Origin: Collinsella sp.
GTDB lineage: Bacteria > Actinomycetota > Coriobacteriia > Coriobacteriales > Coriobacteriaceae
DNA length: 11,566 nucleotides
Direction: 5' to 3'
NCBI GenBank assembly: GCA_014871545.1
Contig: WGSR01000029.1
Coordinates: 1 to 11,566, forward strand
The notes beneath the pieces are model-generated. The model saw only the letters and a list, made by a program, of their open reading frames with translations, was not told the DNA's origin and made no database searches. The first letter of the stretch is position 1. Every line of letters starts with the position of its first letter. The position numbers and the translations under genes were made by a program. Shown in pieces: positions 1 through 5,726 of this stretch.

Positions 1-2
1 AA

Positions 3-866
3 TGGGCCGTGTCCGAGATGGAGCGTCGCCTGAAGGTCTTCGAGCGCCTTAACGTTCGTAAGATTTCGACCTATAACGAAAAGCAGGCCGCCGGCGAGTT
101 TGAGCATTACGACAACCCGCCGCAAAAGATGCCCTACTTGGTCATCATCATTGACGAGCTCTCGGACCTGATGATGGTCGCCGGTAAGGATGTCGAGGCC
201 TCGATCGTGCGTATTGCTCAGCTGGGCCGTGCCGCCGGTATCCACCTTATCGTGGCCACGCAGCGCCCGAGCTCCAACGTGGTGACGGGCCTCATTAAGG
301 CCAACATCACCAACCGTATCGCCTTTAACGTTGCCACGGGCATCGACTCGCGCGTCATCATCGACCAGATGGGTGCCGAAAAGCTCACCGGTTTGGGCGA
401 CATGCTGTTCTCCAAGGTCGACTGGGGCAAGCCTCGCCGTATTCAGGGCTGCTTTGTCTCGGACGACGAAATCAACGAGATTGTCGAGTTCGTCAAGTCG
501 CAGAGCGAGCCCGACTACCACGAGGAGATCCTGTCTGCCGTGGCGCCCGCTTCGATGTCCATGGCGGGTGGCGGCATTGTCCGCACCGGAGTCGCCGAGC
601 CGCAGGACGACGACCCGCTCATTTGGGAAGCCGCCCATATTGTGGTGGAATCGCAGCTGGGCTCCACATCTGGCCTGCAACGCCGTCTGAAGGTTGGCTA
701 TGCGCGTGCCGGGCGTATTATGGACATGCTGGAAGAAAAGGGTGTCGTCGGCCCGCCCGACGGTTCTAAGCCGCGCGAGGTCCTGTTGGACGAGGAGGGG
801 CTTGCCGCGCTGGAGTCTGTCGACGCCGAGATGGCACGTGAAGATCGTGAGTTTGGAGGATTCTGA
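3..866 (+). CDS. ftsK: DNA translocase FtsK/SpoIIIE, C-terminal part (5' end outside window)
   Basis: This is a hexameric, membrane-anchored ATP-driven DNA pump that clears chromosome ends through the division septum. The frame is open from the first bases of the window and reads WAVSEMERR before the first possible GTG at position 9, a typical internal FtsK sequence, so the true start lies upstream and position 9 is not a start. Visible parts are the Walker B strand (LVIIIDELSDLMM, bases about 141-176), the conserved ATQRPS and GLIKANITNRIAF segments of the motor, the SRVIIDQMGAEKLTGLGDML block, and the C-terminal winged-helix gamma domain (DDPLIWEAAHIVVE to VVGPPDG, about 610-770) that reads chromosome polarity sequences. 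The Walker A part and the membrane domain are off the window. The TGA stop overlaps the next gene's ATG by one base, implying translational coupling with the rodZ-like gene. Confidence 0.95.
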   Translation, partial: WAVSEMERRLKVFERLNVRKISTYNEKQAAGEFEHYDNPPQKMPYLVIIIDELSDLMMVAGKDVEASIVRIAQLGRAAGIHLIVATQRPSSNVVTGLIKANITNRIAFNVATGIDSRVIIDQMGAEKLTGLGDMLFSKVDWGKPRRIQGCFVSDDEINEIVEFVKSQSEPDYHEEILSAVAPASMSMAGGGIVRTGVAEPQDDDPLIWEAAHIVVESQLGSTSGLQRRLKVGYARAGRIMDMLEEKGVVGPPDGSKPREVLLDEEGLAALESVDAEMAREDREFGGF

Positions 867-2089
867 TGGCTGCACGCTTTGGTGACATGCTGCTCGAGCA
901 GCGTCGCCGAATGGGCCTTTCCATTCAGCAGGTCGCCAACACCATCAAAATCAGGCCGCAGATCATCGAGTTTTTCGAGACCGGTAACTTTGCTTCGATG
1001 CCGCCGCGCGGCTATGCGCAGGGCATGATTTCGAGCTATGCTCGCTTTTTGGGCCTCAATCCGCGCGAGGTCGTCAATGCCTACTTTGACGACCTGATGG
1101 CATACGAACGTGAGACGTCGCAGCAGGGCGGTCGTTTTCAGGACGCCGCCGGCTACGTCAATTCACGTTCCTCGGTCGATAACGGGCGCTTCCTGATGGT
1201 TCAGGGCGGTCGTTCGACCCGCTATGGACAGCGTCCTCAGCAGGCCGGTTATATTACCGAGACGGGTTCAGGCGAGGAGATTCGCTCACAGCGTGACCGG
1301 TTCCGCAGTACGCCGATGCCCGAGGACCGTGCACTTCCCGCTGCCCGCGGCGTGGCGCGTGACCCTCGTGCCGGCTACGGCGACGGCGGCTATTCCGATC
1401 GCGGTTACCGTGGTGTCTCCACCGGACGCTCTCGCGGTGGCTATGCGGATGCCGATACCACGCAGGTGACGCCGCGTCTTCGCTCTCAATCACAGCCGTA
1501 TGGCCAGCGCTCTTCGGCTCCGCGTTCGGGCCAGCGTGGCTATCAAGGCCGCGGTGAACTTGCGCCCCGCTCGGGTCAGCGCAGCCTTCAGGGCCAGGGT
1601 GGCTATCGCGGCCGTTCCGATAGCAATCGTGGTCGTATGCCTCAGGGGGGCGGCCGCAACAGTTCCAGTCGTGGACGCGGCGGATCACGTGCTCCTCAAA
1701 ACAACGGGCTCGATCCGCGTATCGTCTACGCCGGCATCGGTGCCGTGGCGTTGCTGTTGATTGTGCTCATCGTGGTGCTTCTGCGCGGCTGCGCATCTTC
1801 GGCGCCCGAGACCACGCCCGAGACGCCCACTGCCACCAAGACGACGACTAAGAAGTCTTCTAAGAAGACCGAAACGGTCGACGAGGATGAAGACACCGAT
1901 GAGGCGACGGATGAGTCGACTGATTCGGACGCCACCAAGACGACGGCCAAGAAGGAAGAGAACGAGGTCACGAAGGTCAAGGTCTCCGTTGCCAAGGGAA
2001 AGACCGCGTGGATTGAGGTCAAGGTCGACGGAAAGTCGGTCTATGGCGCCCAGGCGACTGGCCCCTTTGAGCAGGAGTACACGACCTAG
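866..2089 (+). CDS. rodZ: RodZ-like helix-turn-helix membrane protein, truncated by an in-frame amber codon
   Basis: This is probably the cytoskeletal adaptor RodZ (YmfM in Bacillus), which links MreB to the cell-wall elongation machinery. Residues 1-75 are an XRE-like helix-turn-helix of RodZ type (RRRMGLSIQQVANTIKIRPQ, then PPRGYAQGMISSYARFLGL). Residues about 100-280 are a low-complexity Arg/Gly/Gln/Ser-rich linker. Residues about 286-308 form one transmembrane helix (IVYAGIGAVALLLIVLIVVL) followed by a Thr/Lys/Asp/Glu-rich outer stalk, then the start of a DUF4115-like beta domain (TAWIEVKVDGKSVYG). Translation stops at TAG 2087-2089 after 407 residues, inside that domain. The same frame stays open to 2377 and would give 503 residues. 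The start is ATG 866, with GGAGGA at 855-860 five bases upstream, overlapping the ftsK stop. The product may be a truncated but partly working RodZ, since the HTH and membrane helix are intact. The family call rests on architecture and on the position before pgsA. Confidence 0.85.
   Translation: MAARFGDMLLEQRRRMGLSIQQVANTIKIRPQIIEFFETGNFASMPPRGYAQGMISSYARFLGLNPREVVNAYFDDLMAYERETSQQGGRFQDAAGYVNSRSSVDNGRFLMVQGGRSTRYGQRPQQAGYITETGSGEEIRSQRDRFRSTPMPEDRALPAARGVARDPRAGYGDGGYSDRGYRGVSTGRSRGGYADADTTQVTPRLRSQSQPYGQRSSAPRSGQRGYQGRGELAPRSGQRSLQGQGGYRGRSDSNRGRMPQGGGRNSSSRGRGGSRAPQNNGLDPRIVYAGIGAVALLLIVLIVVLLRGCASSAPETTPETPTATKTTTKKSSKKTETVDEDEDTDEATDESTDSDATKTTAKKEENEVTKVKVSVAKGKTAWIEVKVDGKSVYGAQATGPFEQEYTT
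1520..1600 (+). repeat. Imperfect 36-bp tandem-type repeat in the RG-rich linker of the rodZ-like gene
   Basis: Two 12-codon units start at 1520 and 1565 and encode PRSGQRGYQGRG and PRSGQRSLQGQG, separated by three codons. They sit in a longer Arg/Gly-rich cytoplasmic stretch that also contains GGYRGRS, GRGGSRAP and related pieces. The repeats are in frame, so length change by slippage would not break the gene. Confidence 0.7.
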
Positions 2090-2377
2090 TCCTCGATCGA
2101 GATCTACACGTCCACGCCTTCCGATGTCACCGTTACCAAGAACGGTGAAAAGGTCCGTTACGATACCAAGACCTCGGGCGTGGCGCGCGTGACGATCACC
2201 GTTCCCAAGAAGGAGACGTCTGATTCCGAGAATGGTGAAAGTTCTGATGGTACCGACACCACCGATGGTACCGATACCACCGACGGTACCGATGCCCAGT
2301 CCACGGATGGCGCCGATACCGCAACTGACGGTCAGACACCCACCGATTCTACCGACAATTCGTACGATAGCTACTAG
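2090..2377 (+). pseudogene. Detached 3' part of the rodZ-like gene downstream of the amber stop
   Basis: This segment is in the same frame as the rodZ-like gene and has no stop between the TAG at 2087-2089 and the TAG at 2375-2377. It encodes the rest of the outer beta domain (SSIEIYTSTPSDVTVTKNGE, then VARVTITVPKK), with the TVTKNGEKV strand-turn expected near the end of a DUF4115 domain, and then an acidic Thr/Asp/Gly tail. Codon use matches the upstream part, so it was coding until recently or still is through readthrough. A GTG at 2180 could in principle restart translation, but no Shine-Dalgarno precedes it and it would begin mid-domain. Alternatives are a nonsense mutation (CAG to TAG is a single C-to-T change), a sequencing error, or suppression. 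Confidence 0.75.
2246..2293 (+). repeat. 18-bp tandem repeat coding DGTDTT, 2.7 copies
   Basis: The units gatggtaccgacaccacc (2246-2263), gatggtaccgataccacc (2264-2281) and a partial gacggtaccgat (2282-2293) are nearly identical at base level. They encode the acidic tail DGTDTTDGTDTTDGTD of the rodZ-like frame. The repeat lies downstream of the amber stop. Its period is a multiple of three, so copy-number change keeps frame. Confidence 0.9.
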
Positions 2378-2403
2378 GCCGCTCGTACGCGAAAGGAAAC
2401 ATC

Positions 2404-2901
2404 ATGGCTAAAGATTCCAGCTTCGACGTCGTGTCCGAGGTCAACATGCAAGAGGTCGACAACGCGTTCCAGCAGACCACGCGCGAGATTTCCCAGCGCT
2501 ATGACCTTAAGGATTCCGGCGCCACGATTGAGCTTTCGAAGGGCGACAAGCTCTTTACGATCAACGCCCCGGCCGACTTTGTCTCCAAACAGATTGTCGA
2601 CGTGCTGAGCTCCAAGCTCATCAAGCGCGGCATCGACCTCAAGGCTGTCTCGTGGGATGCTCCGCAGGCGGCATCGGGCGGCACCGTGCGCGTGCTCGGC
2701 CATATCGTCGAGGGTATCGACCAGGCGACCGCCAAGAAGATCAACAAGGACATCAAGGATCAAAAGCTCAAGGTCAAGGTGACCATCGAGGCCGACAAGC
2801 TGCGTGTTTCCTCTGCTTCGAAGGACGCGTTGCAGACCGTGATCCAGTTCCTGCGTGACCAGGACTACGGCCAGCCGCTGCAGTTCACCAACTACCGCTA
2901 A
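2404..2901 (+). CDS. yajQ: YajQ-family cyclic-di-GMP / nucleotide-binding protein
   Basis: The 165-residue product has the usual family length and is full length. It starts with the characteristic MAKDSSFDVVSEVNMQEVDN, followed by QTTREISQRYDLKDSGATIE, and ends with LRDQDYGQPLQFTNYR, which are signature YajQ segments. The fold known for the family is two RRM/ferredoxin-like halves. Members bind nucleic acid or nucleotides, and one Xanthomonas member binds c-di-GMP to modulate a transcription factor; the role in Gram-positives is not settled. The start is ATG 2404 with AAAGGA at 2392-2397, six bases away. It follows the rodZ-like frame by 26 bases and precedes rimO by 27, so it is probably cotranscribed with both. 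The product is soluble, with no signal peptide. Confidence 0.96.
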   Translation: MAKDSSFDVVSEVNMQEVDNAFQQTTREISQRYDLKDSGATIELSKGDKLFTINAPADFVSKQIVDVLSSKLIKRGIDLKAVSWDAPQAASGGTVRVLGHIVEGIDQATAKKINKDIKDQKLKVKVTIEADKLRVSSASKDALQTVIQFLRDQDYGQPLQFTNYR

Positions 2902-2928
2902 TATCAATCGAAAGGACTGCTCTCCAAC

Positions 2929-4278
2929 ATGGATACACCGTTGGGCTCCGTGCTCTACATCACCCTCGGGTGCGCTAAGAACGAGGTTGACACCGACCGC
3001 ATGCGTTCTCTTTTGACCGCCGCGGGCTACGAGGAGGCATTCGACCCGCAGGATGCCGATATCGCCATCGTCAATACTTGCTCGTTCCTCGCCTCCGCAA
3101 CGTCCGAGAGCATCGAGACCACGCTCGAGCTCGCCAACGAGGTTCAGGACGGCGTTCGTTCTTGCCCCATCGTCATGTGCGGCTGCGTGCCGTCGCGCTA
3201 TGGCGATGACCTGCCTGACGAGCTGCCCGAGGTCGCTGCCTTTGTGAAGGCCGACGAGGAAGATGGCATCGTGGCGGTCATCGATGGCGTGCTGGGTGTC
3301 GAGCGTGAGATTGCAGCCTATATCCCGCAGGTCAAACGTACCGTCGAGGGTGCTGTCGCCTACGTCAAGATTTCCGATGGCTGCAACCGCTTCTGCAGCT
3401 TCTGCATGATTCCCTACATCCGCGGCCGCTATCATTCGCGCAATGCCGAGAGCATCATCTCCGAGGTGCGCGACCTGGTTGCCGGCGGTGTGCGCGAGAT
3501 CGTGCTGATCGGCCAGGACACGGGCATCTGGGGTACCGACTTTGCCGACGAGGACGTCGCCGATGGCTCGCCGCGCAATCTGGCGCAGCTGCTGCGTGCC
3601 GTCGCCGAGGCCGTGCGCCCGCACAACGTCTGGGTCCGCGTGCTCTATCTGCAGCCCGAGGGCATGACTGACGAACTCATCGAGACGATTCGCGATACGC
3701 CCGAGGTGCTGCCCTATATCGATATCCCCGTGCAGCACTGCGACGCGCGCATTCTCAAGGCCATGCGTCGCTCCGGTTCGCGCCAGGAGCTCGAGGATCT
3801 GTTCCGCGACCTTCGCGAGCGCATCCCCGGCATCGTGATTCGTTCCACGGCCATGGTCGGCTTCCCGACCGAGACCGACGACGAGTTCCGCGACCTTATC
3901 GACTTTATGGACACCGTCGGCTTTGACTACACGAGTGTCTTTGCCTACTCGCGTGAGGAAGGCAGCCTGGCCGCCAAGATGGAGGGCCAGGTCGATGAGG
4001 AGGTTAAGCTCGAGCGCGCCCAGGAGGCCATGGACCTGGCCGAGTCGCTCGGTTTTGCCGCCACCGCCGCACATGTGGGCGAGCGCGCCCAGGTAATCGT
4101 CGATGGTATCGAAGAGACCGAGGATGGCGCCGAGCTGATCGGCCATGCCTGGTTCCAGGCGCCCGATTCCGATGGCGCGGTGCATCTGGACGCCAGCGAG
4201 GCGTCCGTGGGCGATATTCTGACCGTCGAGTTTACCGATAGCTTCTGCTATGAGCTTATCGGTCATGTTGTGGAGTAG
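2929..4278 (+). CDS. rimO: Ribosomal protein S12 methylthiotransferase RimO
   Basis: This radical-SAM enzyme adds a methylthio group to the conserved aspartate of ribosomal protein S12. Its 449 residues fit the family length. The N-terminal UPF0004 domain carries the second [4Fe-4S] cluster ligands: C15 in ITLGCAKNEVD, C51 in NTCSF and C86 in MCGCVPSRYG. The radical-SAM CxxxCxxC is C152-C156-C159 (DGCNRFCSFCMIPYIRGRYHSR). The C-terminal 70 or so residues form a TRAM domain. ITLGCAKN, the YLQPEGM segment and the DIPVQHCD segment point to RimO and not MiaB. The start is ATG 2929, with AAAGGA at 2911-2916 at a rather long 12-base spacing. A paralogue, miaB, lies at the far end of this window. 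It is followed after 9 bases by pgsA. Confidence 0.97.
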   Translation: MDTPLGSVLYITLGCAKNEVDTDRMRSLLTAAGYEEAFDPQDADIAIVNTCSFLASATSESIETTLELANEVQDGVRSCPIVMCGCVPSRYGDDLPDELPEVAAFVKADEEDGIVAVIDGVLGVEREIAAYIPQVKRTVEGAVAYVKISDGCNRFCSFCMIPYIRGRYHSRNAESIISEVRDLVAGGVREIVLIGQDTGIWGTDFADEDVADGSPRNLAQLLRAVAEAVRPHNVWVRVLYLQPEGMTDELIETIRDTPEVLPYIDIPVQHCDARILKAMRRSGSRQELEDLFRDLRERIPGIVIRSTAMVGFPTETDDEFRDLIDFMDTVGFDYTSVFAYSREEGSLAAKMEGQVDEEVKLERAQEAMDLAESLGFAATAAHVGERAQVIVDGIEETEDGAELIGHAWFQAPDSDGAVHLDASEASVGDILTVEFTDSFCYELIGHVVE

Positions 4279-4287
4279 GAGAGCGTC

Positions 4288-4926
4288 GTGGCTAACGAGA
4301 GCAATAAGGAACTGACGAGTGTCTGGACGCCCGCCAACATCGTGACGTGCGTGCGCATCGTCTTTATCCCGGTGTTCATGATTGTGTCGGCGCTTTCTCA
4401 CACGAGTGTTGCCGGTACGGATTGGAGCACCTTCGACGGCCCGCTCGCTGCCGCTGCCTTCATTCTGTATGTGATCCTGTCGTGCACCGATAAGGTCGAC
4501 GGTTATCTGGCGCGTTCGCGCAACGAGATCACCGACTTCGGTAAGTTCTTGGATCCCATCGCCGATAAGCTGCTGGTGTTCTCGGCCCTGCTGCTGTTCT
4601 TGGATTTTGGCATGGTGACCGTGTGGTCCGTGTTTATTATTCTGTTCCGCGAGCTGCTGGTGAGCGCCCTACGCATGGTTGCGAGTGCGGCCGGCGTGGT
4701 TGTTGCGGCCGATAAGCTCGGCAAGTACAAGACGGCAACCACGATGGTCTCCATCTGCGGTTACCTGTGCGTTTTTGCTATGGCCGGCTTGCACCTTGGC
4801 CCGGTGGCGCTGACGCTCGGCATCTACTCGGTGTCGCGCTTCTTGTACGCCGTTGCCGTTGTCCTGACCGTTATCTCGGGCGCCCAGTACTTCTGGAACT
4901 GCCGCAAGATCGTCTTTTCGGTCTAG
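4288..4926 (+). CDS. pgsA: CDP-diacylglycerol--glycerol-3-phosphate 3-phosphatidyltransferase
   Basis: This integral membrane enzyme makes phosphatidylglycerol phosphate from CDP-diacylglycerol and glycerol-3-phosphate, the committed step to phosphatidylglycerol. The full CDP-alcohol phosphotransferase motif D-x2-DG-x2-AR-x8-G-x3-D-x3-D is present and intact: D68, D71, G72, A75, R76, G85, D89, D93 (SCTDKVDGYLAR then TDFGKFLDPIADK). Several hydrophobic helices surround it (about 17-37, 52-67, 93-125, 150-170 and 175-202). The N-terminal TPANIVTCVRIVFIPVF is typical of PgsA. The start is GTG 4288, supported by AGGAGA at 4277-4282 five bases before it; this ribosome site overlaps the rimO stop. 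The 212 residues are somewhat longer than many PgsA proteins because of an N-terminal tail and a loop after the first helix. Its position before cinA-recA is the classic Gram-positive order. Confidence 0.95.
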   Translation: MANESNKELTSVWTPANIVTCVRIVFIPVFMIVSALSHTSVAGTDWSTFDGPLAAAAFILYVILSCTDKVDGYLARSRNEITDFGKFLDPIADKLLVFSALLLFLDFGMVTVWSVFIILFRELLVSALRMVASAAGVVVAADKLGKYKTATTMVSICGYLCVFAMAGLHLGPVALTLGIYSVSRFLYAVAVVLTVISGAQYFWNCRKIVFSV

Positions 4927-4932
4927 GTCCTG

Positions 4933-5469
4933 GTGGGTATGACGGACTCTTTTGAGCAGATTTCCGCACATAACGAGGAGCTGGCGCGTGATATTGTTGA
5001 GCGCGCGAGCGCTCGGGGCGTGACGGTTTCGACGGCTGAGTCGCTGACGGCGGGTATGATCGCCTCGACGATTGCCGATATCCCGGGTGCGTCGGCGGTG
5101 CTGCGCGGCGGTGCGGTGACCTATTGCGATGAGATTAAGCATCGCGTTCTTGGTGTTGAGCAGGAGACGCTCGACCGCTATACCGCGGTGTCGCATCAGA
5201 CTGCGCGTGAGATGGCGGTGGGTTCGCTGGAGCTGTACCAGAGCGATATTGCAGTGAGCGCAACGGGTTATGCCGGCCCCAGCGGTGGCACTGAGGACGA
5301 TCCGGCTGGCACTTTCTATATTGGCTGGGCGTATCGTTCCGCCGATGGGGGCGTGCCGGTCGTGGACTCTGTGCGTTGCCACTATGAGGGCGACCGTTCG
5401 TGTGTTCGTGCCCATGCGGTCGCGGAGGCACTGGGTCGCATTGTCTGCGTGCTCGATTCTATGGAATAG
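4933..5469 (+). CDS. cinA: CinA C-terminal domain protein (nicotinamide-nucleotide amidohydrolase, PncC-like)
   Basis: The family deamidates nicotinamide mononucleotide to nicotinate mononucleotide, recycling pyridine nucleotides. Only the C-terminal catalytic domain is present (about 178 residues); the N-terminal COG1058 half of full-length CinA (roughly 410 residues) is absent and there is no room for it, since pgsA ends 6 bases upstream. Conserved segments are VSTAESLTAGMIA (from about residue 32), the PGASAVLRGGAVTYCDEIKH block, the AVSHQTAREMA segment, and TGYAGPSGGT at 111-120. The start is uncertain: GTG 4933 has AGG at 4925-4927 at about 5 bases, while ATG 4939 has only a GGTGGG directly against it. 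The gene ends the first operon, 7 bases before the terminator hairpin. A stand-alone PncC beside recA is also the arrangement in Escherichia coli. Confidence 0.92.
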   Translation: MGMTDSFEQISAHNEELARDIVERASARGVTVSTAESLTAGMIASTIADIPGASAVLRGGAVTYCDEIKHRVLGVEQETLDRYTAVSHQTAREMAVGSLELYQSDIAVSATGYAGPSGGTEDDPAGTFYIGWAYRSADGGVPVVDSVRCHYEGDRSCVRAHAVAEALGRIVCVLDSME

Positions 5470-5476
5470 ACGTGTT

Positions 5477-5500
5477 TTAAGGGGCCTTCGGGCCCCTTAA
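5477..5500 (+). terminator. Rho-independent-type terminator after cinA (UUCG tetraloop)
   Basis: A perfect 10-bp inverted repeat, TTAAGGGGCC / GGCCCCTTAA, closes on the very stable TTCG loop at 5487-5490. It starts 7 bases after the cinA stop. The U-run after the stem is poor (TTGTGG), but the TTAA at the stem base supplies part of it. It separates the ftsK-to-cinA operon from the recA promoter. Confidence 0.88.
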
Positions 5501-5575
5501 TTGTGGAGATAGGGACCCTAGGCTCATTTGGCGTTTGTGCTGGTTGTAGATGTATTTTTGCCTGCCTTGTTCATA

Positions 5576-5637
5576 TTTGGTCCTTTGTGGTCAAGTATTT
5601 GGTCAGTGTTTGGTCGGCGTTTGGTTGGGTTTTGGAA
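5576..5637 (+). repeat. Helically phased TTTGGTC-type direct repeats upstream of recA
   Basis: Heptamers begin at 5576 (TTTGGTC), 5586 (TGTGGTC), 5598 (TTTGGTC), 5609 (TTTGGTC), 5620 (TTTGGTT) and 5631 (TTTGGAA), with steps of 10, 12, 11, 11 and 11 bases. They lie in a strongly strand-biased tract: by my count 53 of the 70 bases in 5571-5640 are T or G. The period is close to one DNA turn and not a multiple of three, which argues against coding and for a protein-binding or bending element. The last copy is about 30 bases before the recA -35 box. Confidence 0.6.
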
Positions 5638-5667
5638 AGACCGCCTGCATATGATTGGCCTGAACGG

Positions 5668-5696
5668 TTGACCACGAACAGCCGTTCGTTTATTAT
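5668..5696 (+). promoter_or_regulatory. recA promoter (sigma-70/SigA type)
   Basis: The -35 box TTGACC (5668-5673) and -10 box TATTAT (5691-5696) are separated by exactly 17 bases and each matches the consensus at 5 of 6 positions. The expected transcript start near 5703 leaves a short leader of about 24 bases before the recA ATG. The spacer is occupied by the SOS box described separately, so LexA binding would directly block RNA polymerase. Confidence 0.85.
5674..5689. promoter_or_regulatory. LexA (SOS) box in the recA promoter spacer
   Basis: The 16-base palindrome ACGAACAGCCGTTCGT has perfect 6-bp arms around AGCC. Its core CGAACAGCCGTTCG fits the Gram-positive SOS box CGAACRNRYGTTYC with two deviations by my reading. 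It lies wholly within the 17-bp spacer between the -35 and -10 boxes, the expected place for LexA repression of recA. Confidence 0.88.
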
Positions 5697-5726
5697 CGAT
5701 GCAGGTTGTTAAGAGGAGGGCTATTC

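Noticed and set aside
2180..2377. An independent small gene starting at GTG 2180
   Set aside because: It is the same frame as the rodZ-like gene and starts inside its beta domain without a ribosome site, so it is best read as the gene's detached 3' end.
866..2377. TAG as a recoded (for example pyrrolysine) codon in the rodZ-like gene
   Set aside because: TAG ends most genes in the window, and no stop-codon recoding element or pyl gene is seen.
2374..4401. A 675-codon open frame on the minus strand opposite yajQ and rimO
   Set aside because: It is in exact codon register with the sense genes, so a stop would need a sense TTA, CTA or TCA codon, all rare in this GC-rich codon use. The sense products are unmistakable and the antisense protein resembles nothing.
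5510..5520. Small palindrome TAGGGACCCTA after the cinA terminator
   Set aside because: Five-base arms around one base cannot form an RNA hairpin and are too short to claim as an operator without conservation data.
5576..5637. A CRISPR-like array from the regular TTTGGTC repeats
   Set aside because: The repeat unit is 7 bases with 3-5 base gaps, far too short for CRISPR repeats and spacers, and no cas gene is present.
5503..5712. A 69-codon open frame between cinA and recA
   Set aside because: It crosses the recA promoter and SOS box, has no convincing ribosome site, and its 11-base repeats do not fit a codon period.
5706..5726. Upstream in-frame TTG start for recA
   Set aside because: It would translate through the strong Shine-Dalgarno at 5713-5720, which instead positions ATG 5727.
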